Assembly: GCA_039191605.1 (NCBI GenBank)
Contig: JBCCXL010000009.1
Span: 186,001 to 250,000, forward strand
Reading direction: 5' to 3'
Origin: JBCCXL01 sp039191605
GTDB lineage: Bacteria > Acidobacteriota > Thermoanaerobaculia > Multivoradales > JAHZIX01
DNA: 64,000 nt
Every line of letters starts with the position of its first letter. Positions within the stretch are counted from its first letter, which is position 1. Below the pieces are notes generated by a model. It saw only the letters and a list, made by a program, of their open reading frames with translations. It was not told the DNA's origin and searched no databases. Below, one piece after another: positions 16,602 to 25,104 of this stretch. Made by a program: the position numbers and the translations under genes.

Positions 16602-18491
16602 ATGAGCGCCCTTCGTCGTCGTCCGCTGCTGCGGCTGCGCCAGCTTCTGAGCCGCTTTGGAATTGGGAAAGCCGGTCATGGCCCTCGCGCCCGGGATCTG
16701 GCCCATCTCGAACGCAGCGTCGCGGAGAGCGCTTCTCCGGGGCGAGGGCAGGACCGCCGGCAGCGAGTTCTGTGGATTTCCTTCTTCGCTGCGGTGCTCC
16801 CCTTGGCCGTGCTGCTGGGCCTGCAATACCTCTGGCTACAGGAGCTAGAGCAGACGTCGATGGCGGCCCGCCATCGATCCATGGCGCAGCAGCTGGAGTT
16901 CATCGATGAGGCTTTGGGCTATCAATACAGCCTCGCAGGAGGAAAGATTCTCAGCCTGCCGAGCCGCTCTCTCCCCTCGTACCTGCAGTCGAAGAAGGAT
17001 GTCGGAGATCTGGGGGAAGAGGATTGGGTGGCCGCTCACTTCGAGAAGTTTCAGCAGAAATTAAGCCTCGCCCGGACCGCCTTCGTGGTGGATTTTCGCG
17101 CTAAGGGGGACGGGCTGAGCATTTTCGATCCACAGAAGGCTGCGATGGTGCAGCCTTCGCGATCGCCGGAAGTGAGGGCGATCATCGTAGCGGTGGCTCC
17201 TTTTCGAGTGCTCTTTGAGCGCGGCGAAAAGCTGGAAGTGATCGATGGCGTTGGGGATCTGGTGGTCGACGAACGGGATTCGCGATATCGCCTGCTGCTC
17301 TATCCCATCACCGATCGCGGGGCTCGGCCGGTGGGGGTGGCCGGCTTGGTGCTGGACGAGGACTACCTGGTGGAGAAGTTCCTGCCTTCCATGGAGAAGA
17401 AGATTCTCTACCGGACTCGGGATTACCCCGGCCTGAGTCTCGTGGTGCTAGATCAGGACGGGAATCGCCGTTACCAGATCGGTAAGGCGAAGCTGCCGAA
17501 GCATTTGCCGCCGAAGGCGGCGGGTTTAGGTGAAGAAGAGGAAGGTCCACCGCGGCTGCACCCTACCTTCGTCTTCCAGGATTGGCGCCTCGAGCTGCAC
17601 GGTTCCTATACCCGCCCAGAGCAGTGGGCTCGCGCTAACTTCATTTCGAATCTCACGCTCACTCTGGTGTTGGCTGGCGTGCTCCTTGGGGGGATCGTCC
17701 TAGCGCTGCGGGCTGCGGCCCGGGAAATGCGTCTCTCGCAGATGAAGCACGACTTTGTCTCCAACGTCTCTCATGAGCTGCGAACCCCGCTGGCGTCGAT
17801 TCGCGTGTTTGGAGAATTCCTCCGCCTCGGCAGGGTGGATGACGAGAAGAAGATCCGAGAGTACGGGGAGTACATCGAGACAGAGAGCCGTCGCTTGACG
17901 GGTTTGATCAACAACATTCTTGACTTCTCCCGAATCGAATCGGGGGAGAAGCTCTATCACTTCGAAGAGGCGGATCTCGGCGAGGTGGTGAGCAAAGCCC
18001 TCAGCACCTTTGAAGTGCGGTTGAGGCAATGCGGCTTTGAGCTCGAGTATCGAGGCCCGGCAACCCCGCTGCCGCTCTTCGAACTAGATCCTGGCGCGGT
18101 GAGGCAGGCGCTGTGCAATCTGCTGGATAACGCGATGAAGTACTCCAACGGGAGCCGGGAGATCGTTGTTTCCCTGGAACGACGGGGAGCCGATGCGGTG
18201 CTATCGGTGCAGGACCGGGGGATCGGAATCTCTCGGCAGGAGCAGCGAAAGATCTTCGAGCGCTTTCACCGAGCCGCGTCCAGCCTAGTCCACGACGTCA
18301 AAGGCTCGGGGTTGGGTTTGTCGATCGTGGCTCACGTGATTCACGCCCATGGCGGGAAGGTGAAGGTGGAGAGTGCTCTTGGCGAAGGCTCGGTGTTCTC
18401 TCTGCATTTCCCGCTGCAACCTTCTGCAGGTCCGGGGCTGGCGGAGGGTGAAGGGGCCGGGCTGCCGGTGCAGCCTCAGGAGATCGGTTGA
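16602..18491 (+). CDS. sensor histidine kinase with periplasmic sensor domain
   Basis: 629 residues from ATG 16602; an in-frame ATG at 16485 would add 39 residues of poor composition. No strong ribosome site marks either. TM1 (about residue 58-77 from 16602), a ~270-residue extracytoplasmic sensor region, TM2 (T-L-T-L-V-L-A-G-V-L-L-G-G-I-V-L-A-L), then HisKA with His391 in S-H-E-L-R-T-P-L. The N box is N-L-L-D-N-A-M-K-Y-S, G1 is V-Q-D-R-G-I-G-I, F box F-E-R-F-H-R, G2 is G-S-G-L-G-L-S-I-V. It pairs with the OmpR-type regulator 117 bp downstream. The ligand is not evident. Confidence 0.92.
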   Translation: MSALRRRPLLRLRQLLSRFGIGKAGHGPRARDLAHLERSVAESASPGRGQDRRQRVLWISFFAAVLPLAVLLGLQYLWLQELEQTSMAARHRSMAQQLEFIDEALGYQYSLAGGKILSLPSRSLPSYLQSKKDVGDLGEEDWVAAHFEKFQQKLSLARTAFVVDFRAKGDGLSIFDPQKAAMVQPSRSPEVRAIIVAVAPFRVLFERGEKLEVIDGVGDLVVDERDSRYRLLLYPITDRGARPVGVAGLVLDEDYLVEKFLPSMEKKILYRTRDYPGLSLVVLDQDGNRRYQIGKAKLPKHLPPKAAGLGEEEEGPPRLHPTFVFQDWRLELHGSYTRPEQWARANFISNLTLTLVLAGVLLGGIVLALRAAAREMRLSQMKHDFVSNVSHELRTPLASIRVFGEFLRLGRVDDEKKIREYGEYIETESRRLTGLINNILDFSRIESGEKLYHFEEADLGEVVSKALSTFEVRLRQCGFELEYRGPATPLPLFELDPGAVRQALCNLLDNAMKYSNGSREIVVSLERRGADAVLSVQDRGIGISRQEQRKIFERFHRAASSLVHDVKGSGLGLSIVAHVIHAHGGKVKVESALGEGSVFSLHFPLQPSAGPGLAEGEGAGLPVQPQEIG

Positions 18492-18608
18492 TGAAGGCGT
18501 ACGGCACGGGCGCTCAGCGCAGCGCTATGGCAGGGATGCTCGAGACCAGGGCCCGAGAATGGCGCCCCAAAATTGATGCCGGCAAGATTCTTTCCTTAGG
18601 AGCGATGG

Positions 18609-19298
18609 ATGATTGATAAATCGAAGGTATTGATCGTGGAGGACGACGAGGCGATGGCCGTCGCTTTGCAAGATGGCTTTGGCTATGAGGGCTATGAGGT
18701 GATGACGGCTCGGGACGGTATGGCTGGGCTGGAGATGGCGCGGGCCGAGACCCCGGACCTCTTGGTGCTGGACGTGATGTTGCCCCGGCTGACGGGACTC
18801 GAAGTATGCAAACGGCTGCGTCGCGATGGGGATCGGGTGCCGATCATTATGTTGACGGCGAGGGGGCAGGAGATCGACAAGGTCCTAGGGCTCAAACTCG
18901 GCGCCGATGACTATGTGACTAAGCCCTTTAGTTTCATGGAGTTGATGGCTAGAGCAGAAGCGGTGCTGCGCCGTGGTCAGAGCGCTGAGGGACAGCTCGA
19001 TACCTACCGATTTGGCAGCGTCTTGGCGCAGTTTCGGGCCCATGTCGTGCTCAAGGATGGCGAGCCCTTGGAGATGTCGCCTAAAGAGGTGCAGCTCTTG
19101 GAATACTTAGTTGCGCACCGCGGGCACGCGGTGACCCGGGAGGAGCTCCTCGACTCGGTGTGGGGCTATGACCACATACCCTTTACCCGGACGGTGGACA
19201 CGCATATCGCGAAGCTGCGGAAGAAGATCGAGGACAACCCTTCCGAGCCGCGATGGATCGTGACCGTGCATCGCGTGGGCTACAAATTCACCGGCTAA
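18609..19298 (+). CDS. OmpR/PhoB family response regulator
   Basis: 229 residues. AGGAG sits 6 nt before ATG 18609. Receiver domain 1-120 with E11/D12/D13, phospho-acceptor Asp55 and the conserved Lys105 (Y-V-T-K-P-F). The C-terminal winged helix (about 135-228) has V-W-G-Y and R-T-V-D-T-H-I-A-K-L-R-K-K-I. It is the cognate regulator of the kinase just upstream. A REP-like palindrome follows 6 bp after its stop. Confidence 0.96.
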   Translation: MIDKSKVLIVEDDEAMAVALQDGFGYEGYEVMTARDGMAGLEMARAETPDLLVLDVMLPRLTGLEVCKRLRRDGDRVPIIMLTARGQEIDKVLGLKLGADDYVTKPFSFMELMARAEAVLRRGQSAEGQLDTYRFGSVLAQFRAHVVLKDGEPLEMSPKEVQLLEYLVAHRGHAVTREELLDSVWGYDHIPFTRTVDTHIAKLRKKIEDNPSEPRWIVTVHRVGYKFTG

Positions 19299-19304
19299 CC
19301 CCCC

Positions 19305-19425
19305 GGTGCCAGGCACCTTAACTTTGGAACCTGGCTTTCTTTTCGTTGCTCCGTGTGAGCTGGAGTTACCGTCAAGAGATAGGCTACTAAATCGACGGTG
19401 CCCTGAATCGACGGTGCCAGGGACT
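19305..19425 (+). repeat. REP-like cluster next to RAYT gene
   Basis: GGTGCCAGGCACC at 19305-19317 (perfect palindrome around the central A), a decayed GGTGCCCTGAA at 19397, and GGTGCCAGGGACT at 19413-19425. They lie between the response regulator and the transposase gene. Confidence 0.75.
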
Positions 19426-19580
19426 CTAAACCTTCCTTCGAGTCTCGGTACGGTCCGGTTTTCTCTTTCGCACTTTGCAGGGGGGAGTAGGCGCACTGAT
19501 GGCTTAGAGGTTGCCGTGAAATTTCTCTGGTTGAGCGAGGGGCATCATAGAGCAGCCCACTCGTCACGTTTTGGCAGACC

Positions 19581-20507
19581 CTAGGCTGCATTAAGCCTAG
19601 GTGTAGGGCCGCCCGAGGGGCGAAAACACCGAGACGGAAATTGCGCCTTGTAGTTTCCTCTTCGCCACTCCTTCGAGGCTTCTTGGTAGGTCGATAGGAA
19701 GAGCGATCGAGCGGACAAGAGTGCATCTCTTGCAGCTCGGGTGACACCGTGAAAGTTAGGTTTTGGGTTCCGCTGTTTGAGAGGAGTTGGCGCATGAGGG
19801 TTCTGTCTTAGCAGCCTGCGCATTCCGAGGGGCTGAGATCTAAGTCCTTTGAATTCGGCAATGATCCCGTCGATCAAGGCCCGTACCCTCGTTGCGATTT
19901 CTTCCCAAGGCAGGTGAGCCCAGCAAGGAAGAGGGCTGAGCTGTAACTCGAGATCTTCAATCTCGCTGGATACTCTACGAGTCTTTCTACGCTGCTTATC
20001 GAGAGCAGCGGAGCTGCAGCCCTTGTTCCAGGAGCCCTGAAGACGCCCGTCGCGAAGCAGGGCCCTAGCGCAATGAGGCCCTGTCCAGTCTTCGGGCGTA
20101 AGGACTAACCCTTCCTTGACCCCATGAGCTAGCAGATACCTTAGACGAGCAACCTGGCTGGCCTCTTCTTCGGCTACAAGGACTGCGTCATAGCGCCGTG
20201 CCCAAACCGGTCCTCGCCAGCGGACTAGAGGCCCTAATTTTCGGGCGAAGAGGCCGTTGCAGTAGGTCATGAAGCTTGCCATGAGGATGGCATCAGGGAC
20301 TGTGAGTAGAAGATGGTAATGATTGGTGAGAAAGACGACAGCATGGAGCTGGACGTCGGGGTGTCTGCGCATTGCGCGGCAGAGGATGCCGACGACGATT
20401 CGGCGCAAGGCCTCGGTGGGGCGAAATAGCTTGCGACCTTGAAGCGTCCGGCAGGAAATCTCGACGAGGGCGCCGCCCTCGGGAACGTATCGAGCATGCC
20501 TTCCCAT
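19581..20507 (-). CDS. REP-associated tyrosine transposase (RAYT, Y1_Tnp/IS200-like)
   Basis: 308 residues from ATG 20507; a GTG 19 codons earlier (20564) also opens the frame, but the family normally begins M-x-R-x-x-R-Y-V-P-E-G-G-A. The HUH nuclease motif is N-H-Y-H (His63, His65) after V-V-F-L, and the candidate catalytic Tyr is Tyr82 in S-F-M-T-Y-C-N. The C-terminal ~150 residues are basic and lack clear motifs. Such enzymes nick and move short REP palindromes; the many GGTGCC-A-GGCACC motifs around it are the likely substrates (inference). No IS ends are visible, so it is a domesticated single-copy type. Confidence 0.88.
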   Translation of the reverse strand: MGRHARYVPEGGALVEISCRTLQGRKLFRPTEALRRIVVGILCRAMRRHPDVQLHAVVFLTNHYHLLLTVPDAILMASFMTYCNGLFARKLGPLVRWRGPVWARRYDAVLVAEEEASQVARLRYLLAHGVKEGLVLTPEDWTGPHCARALLRDGRLQGSWNKGCSSAALDKQRRKTRRVSSEIEDLELQLSPLPCWAHLPWEEIATRVRALIDGIIAEFKGLRSQPLGMRRLLRQNPHAPTPLKQRNPKPNFHGVTRAARDALLSARSLFLSTYQEASKEWRRGNYKAQFPSRCFRPSGGPTPRLNAA

Positions 20508-20635
20508 GCCTTTACAAGAGGGCTTGGAGTCGACCGATCTTTCAGAGAAAGTCGAAAAATACACCGGATCCTACGAATTGCTGCGGGCTTTTGGCGCCGG
20601 AGGTAATTTAGATCTTGGTAATTAGCTTTCGTTTG

Positions 20636-20695
20636 GGTGCCAGGGACCGCATCGGCGGCGTTCAGCTCGGAGTATTGATCTCGGTGCCAGGGACC
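20636..20695 (+). repeat. REP-like pair (direct, 47 bp apart)
   Basis: GGTGCCAGGGACC at 20636-20648 and again at 20683-20695, both followed by G. They lie upstream of the RAYT gene and of the rhodanese gene. Each is an imperfect palindrome with one mismatched arm position. Confidence 0.75.
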
Positions 20696-20794
20696 GTAAA
20701 TGGAACTCGTAGCGGGGCCGGTAGAGACGAGGCCGGAGATATAGATCGAAGCCCCAGCCGAAGACCACGGTGGTGAGTGTGTATAATTTAGATT

Positions 20795-21652
20795 ATGCGT
20801 ACTTTTGGATTAGTCGTACTTATCTCCGCCCTGCTTGCCCATCCCGCGATCTCTGAGGAAGCTTCAATCGAAGTTTCCGAGATCTCGTCGAAGGAGCTTC
20901 GCCTAGTTCTGGCGGAAGGGGGGTGGGTGGTTGTCGATCTTCGAGGTATTGGGGGCTGGCTCGAAGGGCAATATGAAGAGAGCCCAGAGGTTTTTGCCGC
21001 TGGCCATATCCCTGGTGCTTATCCCATGGGGATCGAGAAGTTTAGCGACGCCGAGGGCGTTCCGCTGACGAACGAAGCTCTACTTGCTCGACTACAAACC
21101 CTAGGCTCTCGGGCGTCGACTACGGTACGGCCGAGGGCGGTGACCTTCGTGCTCTACGGCGGAGATGAATCCGACCCTAATCCCTGGGTGGCGGCAAAGC
21201 AGCTGAAGGCCGCAGGACTTGAGGTGGTAGTGCTTCTTGGAGGTTGGAAAAGCTGGATCAAATCAGGCGGAGCACGACTGCGCTTGATCGGTGCCAGGGA
21301 AGCTGCTGAGTTGCAGCGAGGTGAAGACACCGTTGTGATCGACCTAAGGGAAGACTGGGATTATGCGTCGGGCGCGATCCCGGGAGCCTCGTCGATTCCG
21401 CTTCGCCTACTACCGCAACGTCTCGAGGGGGTGCTGGAGTCACGCGCAGGCTTTGATCCACTGCGCTCTTCGCTGCTCTTCTATTGCTATGGCCTCGATT
21501 GCATTCGCTCTCAGACAGCATCGATCTGGGCCGCTCGAGAGGGATACCGAGAGCTTGTCTGGTTGCGTGGCGGCATTGATGCGTGGGAAGCGGCTGGTTT
21601 TGACCTATGGACGGAGCCGTCCGCGGAAGAAGAGCTCGGGGATACTCCCTGA
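20795..21652 (+). CDS. exported tandem rhodanese-domain protein
   Basis: 285 residues with a signal peptide (about 1-20, A-H-P-A-I-S-E). Two rhodanese domains: the first (about 27-158, with D-L-R and A-G-H-I-P-G-A) has V-L-Y-G-G at the active loop and no Cys, so it should be inactive; the second (about 165-275) has F-Y-C-Y-G-L-D-C-I-R-S with Cys231 in the catalytic position and a second Cys236. Two-domain rhodaneses transfer sulfane sulfur from thiosulfate or mercaptopyruvate, usually with the second domain active, as here. A periplasmic sulfur-transfer role is inferred. It is unlinked to the transsulfuration genes. Confidence 0.88.
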   Translation: MRTFGLVVLISALLAHPAISEEASIEVSEISSKELRLVLAEGGWVVVDLRGIGGWLEGQYEESPEVFAAGHIPGAYPMGIEKFSDAEGVPLTNEALLARLQTLGSRASTTVRPRAVTFVLYGGDESDPNPWVAAKQLKAAGLEVVVLLGGWKSWIKSGGARLRLIGAREAAELQRGEDTVVIDLREDWDYASGAIPGASSIPLRLLPQRLEGVLESRAGFDPLRSSLLFYCYGLDCIRSQTASIWAAREGYRELVWLRGGIDAWEAAGFDLWTEPSAEEELGDTP

Positions 21653-21839
21653 CTCACCGCAGATCCAGAGCTAAAGCTAGAGGGCGGCGGCTAGGAGCCC
21701 GGACGGCACCATTGGTTCCTGTTGAAGAATTCCTGAGGACTTAAGTGCGGTGCTTGCCGCACGAATTGTTCCGTGATCCTCGTTTGGGTCGCGCTGCGTG
21801 GATGCCTTGCTTGCTTCTATGGATTGACCACAACGAACG

Positions 21840-21875
21840 GCGCCGGGCCACCCCTGAGGGGGGCAGGCCCGGCGC
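21840..21875. terminator. strong hairpin between convergent genes
   Basis: GCGCCGGGCC / GGCCCGGCGC, a perfect 10-bp stem enclosing a smaller CCCCTGAGGGG hairpin. It sits between the converging rhodanese and Ca-site protein genes. There is no T run on either side, so its role as terminator is likely but not certain. Confidence 0.55.
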
Positions 21876-21929
21876 AAGACGAGACGAGAACCCGAAGATT
21901 CTCAGGTCTTGGTCTGAGCTAGCTCAGGA

Positions 21930-22496
21930 TTAGCCACCCTTCACGGTGTTGTCTGAGACCTTCACGCCGATCCGGCTGGTCTCGATCGCGGCGCTGGTAC
22001 CGTCGGAGAAGACGAGGGAATCACCGTCTCCCAGCGCTCCATCCTTGTTGTTGTCGGTCCAGGAGAAGACGGTGAGAGCTTCCTGAGAATAGGGTTTAAC
22101 CACGCCCCAGTCTTCTCCCACCGGGCTCTCGCCTTCGTTGGAGAGGTCACGCTCAACGATCTTGCCATTGTCTAGGTGGTACTGACGGTAGACGCCGGTG
22201 ATCGTGCCCGAGAGCGATTCCTTATCGTTCTCAAGGAAAATCTCAGATCCAACCAGGGTGTTGTCGAATCTCCGGAAAACGGCTACGACATGCCAGTAGT
22301 TGCACCACTCGGGGTAGATCTCGTGCAGGAGAGTGCAGCGGCCGATGGCGAGCGCTTCGGTGGTGTCTGAGATGTCGCTGCCGAGCAGCGACGGCGGGAG
22401 CTCAACGGTGATTTCACTGCGCTGCGCATCAGCGCTCATCGGGAGTAGGAGAGCGGCAACGGCGAGGATGAATAGGAAACGAAGAGAATGACGCAT
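21930..22496 (-). CDS. secreted protein of unknown function with a Ca-binding-like loop
   Basis: 188 residues from ATG 22496, chosen because AGAGGAGG lies just upstream and the signal peptide (M-R-H-S-L-R-F-L-F-I-L-A ... S-A-D-A-Q) starts there; the frame extends further upstream without a signal. The mature part is beta-rich with two Cys (C-T-L-L-H-E-I-Y-P-E-W-C), and near the C-terminus D-N-N-K-D-G-A-L-G-D-G-D resembles an EF-hand/dockerin calcium loop. No family is recognised. It is alone on this strand. Confidence 0.75.
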   Translation of the reverse strand: MRHSLRFLFILAVAALLLPMSADAQRSEITVELPPSLLGSDISDTTEALAIGRCTLLHEIYPEWCNYWHVVAVFRRFDNTLVGSEIFLENDKESLSGTITGVYRQYHLDNGKIVERDLSNEGESPVGEDWGVVKPYSQEALTVFSWTDNNKDGALGDGDSLVFSDGTSAAIETSRIGVKVSDNTVKGG

Positions 22497-22809
22497 GGGG
22501 GATTCCTCCTCTGGAGGGAAGTCAGGGAAAATCCGGCTCTTGCCGGTGCGTGCTACCCGTTCCGGAAGCGGGTAAGACTCGACGCGTCGAAGAGGTGGAG
22601 TCACTATAATTACTTTAAGTTAAATGTCAAATGATATCTAAAATAGTACTATGCAGATGTTTTCCGGTAGAGCGTTCAGCGGAATGAAGGATATTCATCA
22701 CTTCTGTGAGTAATAAAATTATCTCTGCCCAGAGTCCTCAGGGAAGATAGGGTTCAATAGATTTTTTCCAGCGGGCTCCAGGGGAAGGGATGTGCCGCTC
22801 CGTATTGAG
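22497..22809. other. AT-rich intergenic region
   Basis: From about 22600 to 22760 the DNA is markedly AT-rich compared with its surroundings and probably contains the promoter of the minus-strand secreted protein. No gene is supported. Confidence 0.5.
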
Positions 22810-22853
22810 GAGCCTGGCACCGTCAAATGCGCCTGAGATAGGTGCCTGGCACC
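22810..22853 (-). repeat. REP-like pair at a gene breakpoint
   Basis: GAGCCTGGCACC at 22810-22821 and GGTGCCTGGCACC at 22841-22853, 31 bp apart. The second forms the 5' edge of a truncated SnoaL-like reading frame. Confidence 0.75.
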
Positions 22854-23150
22854 GCTGCGGCGGGACCGCAGGCGTTCCATCAATTCCACGAGTCATTCCT
22901 GAAGACCTTCGAGCAAGTCGAGGTCACCGTCGACCACGTGATGAAGGACGGTCCGATAGTAACGCCCTGGTGTAGCGTCTCCGTGGTCCATCGTGAGGAG
23001 GGAGCTCCAGCAACCTTCTCTGGGTCGGCCATGGGCCGAGTCGAAGACGGTAGGATCGTTGAAGGTTGGAATGTGTTGGATTTTCTCAGCGTGACCGTGC
23101 AGCTCAACGCGGTGGATGCTGAGAGGGTGGGGAAGCTGTTCGGGGGATGA
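22842..23150 (+). pseudogene. truncated SnoaL/NTF2-like (ester cyclase type) remnant
   Basis: The open frame of 102 codons begins with GTG inside a REP-like palindrome (coding M-P-G-T), so its start is created by the repeat. From about codon 12 it resembles the C-terminal two thirds of SnoaL-like proteins: V-T-V-D-H-V-M-K-D-G ... V-S-V-V-H-R-E-E ... F-S-G-S-A-M-G-R-V-E-D-G-R-I-V-E-G-W-N-V-L-D. The N-terminal helices of the fold are missing and nothing upstream supplies them. It is most likely a 5'-deleted gene; expression as a short protein cannot be excluded. Confidence 0.6.
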
Positions 23151-23179
23151 GGAGAGCTGGGTTGGGCTGTTGAGAAGAA

Positions 23180-23192
23180 GGTCCCTGGCACC
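23180..23192 (-). repeat. REP-like motif GGTCCCTGGCACC
   Basis: A single copy after the SnoaL-like remnant; it matches GGTGCCAGGGACC on the other strand. Confidence 0.65.
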
Positions 23193-23262
23193 AGCTGGAG
23201 GCCGAGAAGCAGAGGTGCGAGGGACCAAGTAGGAACCCGTTGGGGGTGGTCTGAAAAGCGAT

Positions 23263-23291
23263 ACGCCGCTGGGCTTTGGGCCCAGCGGCGT
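23263..23291 (-). terminator. terminator of protease copy 1
   Basis: ACGCCGCTGGGC / GGCCCAGCGGCGT hairpin, followed on the minus strand by CTTTTC. The same stem core, CGCCGCTG / CAGCGGCG, follows each of the three protease genes. Confidence 0.8.
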
Positions 23292-23324
23292 TGTAGTTCG
23301 CTTGGAATCAGGTATCGAAAGGCT

Positions 23325-24797
23325 CTAGAACTCCGGGCCATCGCACATGAAGGGGCCTCCGCAGTCATTCCCGTCGGGGCAGTAGAAGGTCTTCCCCCCG
23401 GAGCCGGTGCGACCGCAGGAGTCTGTCACCTGAACGCTCACGTAGTTGTAATCTCCGTCATTGCATCCAGGGTATTCGCCGAAGAATCCACTCACTGCAA
23501 GGCTTCCGCCGCTCCAGCTCGCTGCCGGCCCGTAGTACTGCCAGTTGCTGAAAGTGTAGGGCGGATTGCCGTTTCGACCGCTTGCGGTGCAGCTGAAGGT
23601 GCTGGAATCGTTGTAGCAGGAAATGGTTGCATAAGGTGTCACACCGGCGGGATACCTGAGTACTGAATAGCCCTGGCTCGTCATATAGTCAACGGCCATG
23701 TAGATCGCCCGATTGTCATTCGGATAGCCGCCGCTATGAATACCGTACGCGCTATTGCCTACATACCAAGGGCCACCGCTATCGCCGTCAGATGAAAGGT
23801 CGATACTTCCGTTCACGACGATGAACGTGCTTTTCCCGTTCGGTACATAGTTGGGGCATAGTGACTTACTTACGATAAAGCCACAGGTTGCCCCCGTCGT
23901 TTTGCCATATTTGCAGACGAAGGTGCCGATGGCTTGAGAGCTTCGTCCCACCTCTGCAGAGATCGTTCGATTGCTGGTTCCGTCAAAAATTTGATTGACA
24001 ACCATGTCGTCACAACCGACTAAATGCCATTGGACATCGTGACTTCCTGAATAGGTTTCTGAAATCAGAAGGGTGGGGGTCGTGCGGTCGATGTGCCTCG
24101 AGGAATTCGAGCAGTGCCCTGCCGTCGTGATACCTAGGCGGCCAGTGGGGCTGCGGACAGCAAAGCCCGCCGTGCATCGACTCATTTTGCGGCCACCGCG
24201 AATGTCGGCCTCAGGCTGGGCGAGGGCTTCGACTTCGACAATCGCGCTATGAGGCGGGAGAGAAATTCGTTTCGTAGCGAGCGCAGCCGTGAGCTCCTCT
24301 GGAGCCGGGGTCAAGATTTCGACTTGGTTCTCACGGACATTGATCCAGAGATCGGCGACTTGATCCGCCGCCCGAAGCTGAGTCTCCGCTTCTTCAAGAA
24401 AGGCCTCCAACTGCTTCAGCGTCACCGCGGCGGGCTGTACGGTGATCAAAGGAGCGAGATCCCCTAGGGCCTCTTCGTTGAGCCACTCCTGGGCTGCGCT
24501 AGCGTTGGTGTAGAGGGCTACAACCTCGAACTCAGGATCGTGATCGAGCCAAAGACCTGCGAAGGTATCGGCGGTCTCTTCAGTCAGAGCAGCGTCGAGC
24601 TCACCGATCCGTGCTTGGAGGTCCAGACGCTGGAGGGCTTCCTCGATGTCCGTGCCGAAGTACTCCGCGTAGGCGACGGCGTCTCGCTCCAAGGCTTCAG
24701 AGACAGCTTGAGAGTGAAGCCCCTGGGCGTCCGTTGGAGCAGGCAGAAGGAGGAGGAATATGGCGAGACAGGTCCAGAGTATTTTGCTGAAATCCAA
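23325..24797 (-). CDS. secreted chymotrypsin-fold serine protease, copy 1
   Basis: 490 residues from TTG 24797. An ATG lies 4 codons upstream (24809), but both paralogues start at TTG at the matching place behind GGAG, and this choice puts the triad at identical positions in all three (His228, Asp254, Ser340). Order: signal peptide (to about residue 24), pro-region (about 25-200, helical, ending R-G-G-R), catalytic domain (T-T-A-G-H-C, H-D-V-Q-W-H, G-D-S-G-G-P-W), and a C-terminal Cys-containing Ig/PKD-like domain (about 385-480). The layout recalls streptogrisin/alpha-lytic-type enzymes, whose pro-region folds the protease. It is probably released outside the cell. Confidence 0.9.
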   Translation of the reverse strand: MDFSKILWTCLAIFLLLLPAPTDAQGLHSQAVSEALERDAVAYAEYFGTDIEEALQRLDLQARIGELDAALTEETADTFAGLWLDHDPEFEVVALYTNASAAQEWLNEEALGDLAPLITVQPAAVTLKQLEAFLEEAETQLRAADQVADLWINVRENQVEILTPAPEELTAALATKRISLPPHSAIVEVEALAQPEADIRGGRKMSRCTAGFAVRSPTGRLGITTAGHCSNSSRHIDRTTPTLLISETYSGSHDVQWHLVGCDDMVVNQIFDGTSNRTISAEVGRSSQAIGTFVCKYGKTTGATCGFIVSKSLCPNYVPNGKSTFIVVNGSIDLSSDGDSGGPWYVGNSAYGIHSGGYPNDNRAIYMAVDYMTSQGYSVLRYPAGVTPYATISCYNDSSTFSCTASGRNGNPPYTFSNWQYYGPAASWSGGSLAVSGFFGEYPGCNDGDYNYVSVQVTDSCGRTGSGGKTFYCPDGNDCGGPFMCDGPEF

Positions 24798-25104
24798 AGT
24801 TTTCTCCATTTGCGGTGATGAGGTGCCCCTTGGGTCCTAGCTTCGATGCTGACTGGATCGAGCTACGGTAAAGCAGGAGCCTGCGTCCTCTGAAGGTATG
24901 CAATGAAGATTATTGTATTTGCATAATCATGATTTCGGTAGTGTATGTGCGCCCTTGGGATGCTGCATCAGATTGCTCCAGCTCTAGGTTTTTGCAGTGG
25001 ACTGTGAAGTATCTTGGGAAGAGAGATCCCCCTTCTACATAGGGAAACGCCGCTGAGCATGGAGCCCAGCGGCGTTGTTCTCGCTTGCCGTCAGGTGTCC
25101 GAGT
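24798..25104. other. intergenic region between protease copies 1 and 2
   Basis: It contains the promoter side of copy 1 and, at 25044-25073, the terminator of copy 2. The part near 24830-24900 (CCTAGCTTCGATGCTG, CGTCCTCTGAAGGT) is alike to the DNA upstream of copy 3, so the duplicated unit included upstream DNA. An AT-rich patch lies at 24905-24935. Confidence 0.6.
25044..25073 (-). terminator. terminator of protease copy 2
   Basis: AACGCCGCTGAGC / GCCCAGCGGCGTT hairpin with one mismatch. It is the same stem core as the hairpins after copies 1 and 3. Confidence 0.75.

Noticed and set aside
21290..21302. GGTGCCAGGGA in the rhodanese gene
   Set aside because: Only a partial match and within normal coding sequence between the two domains; not counted as a REP site.
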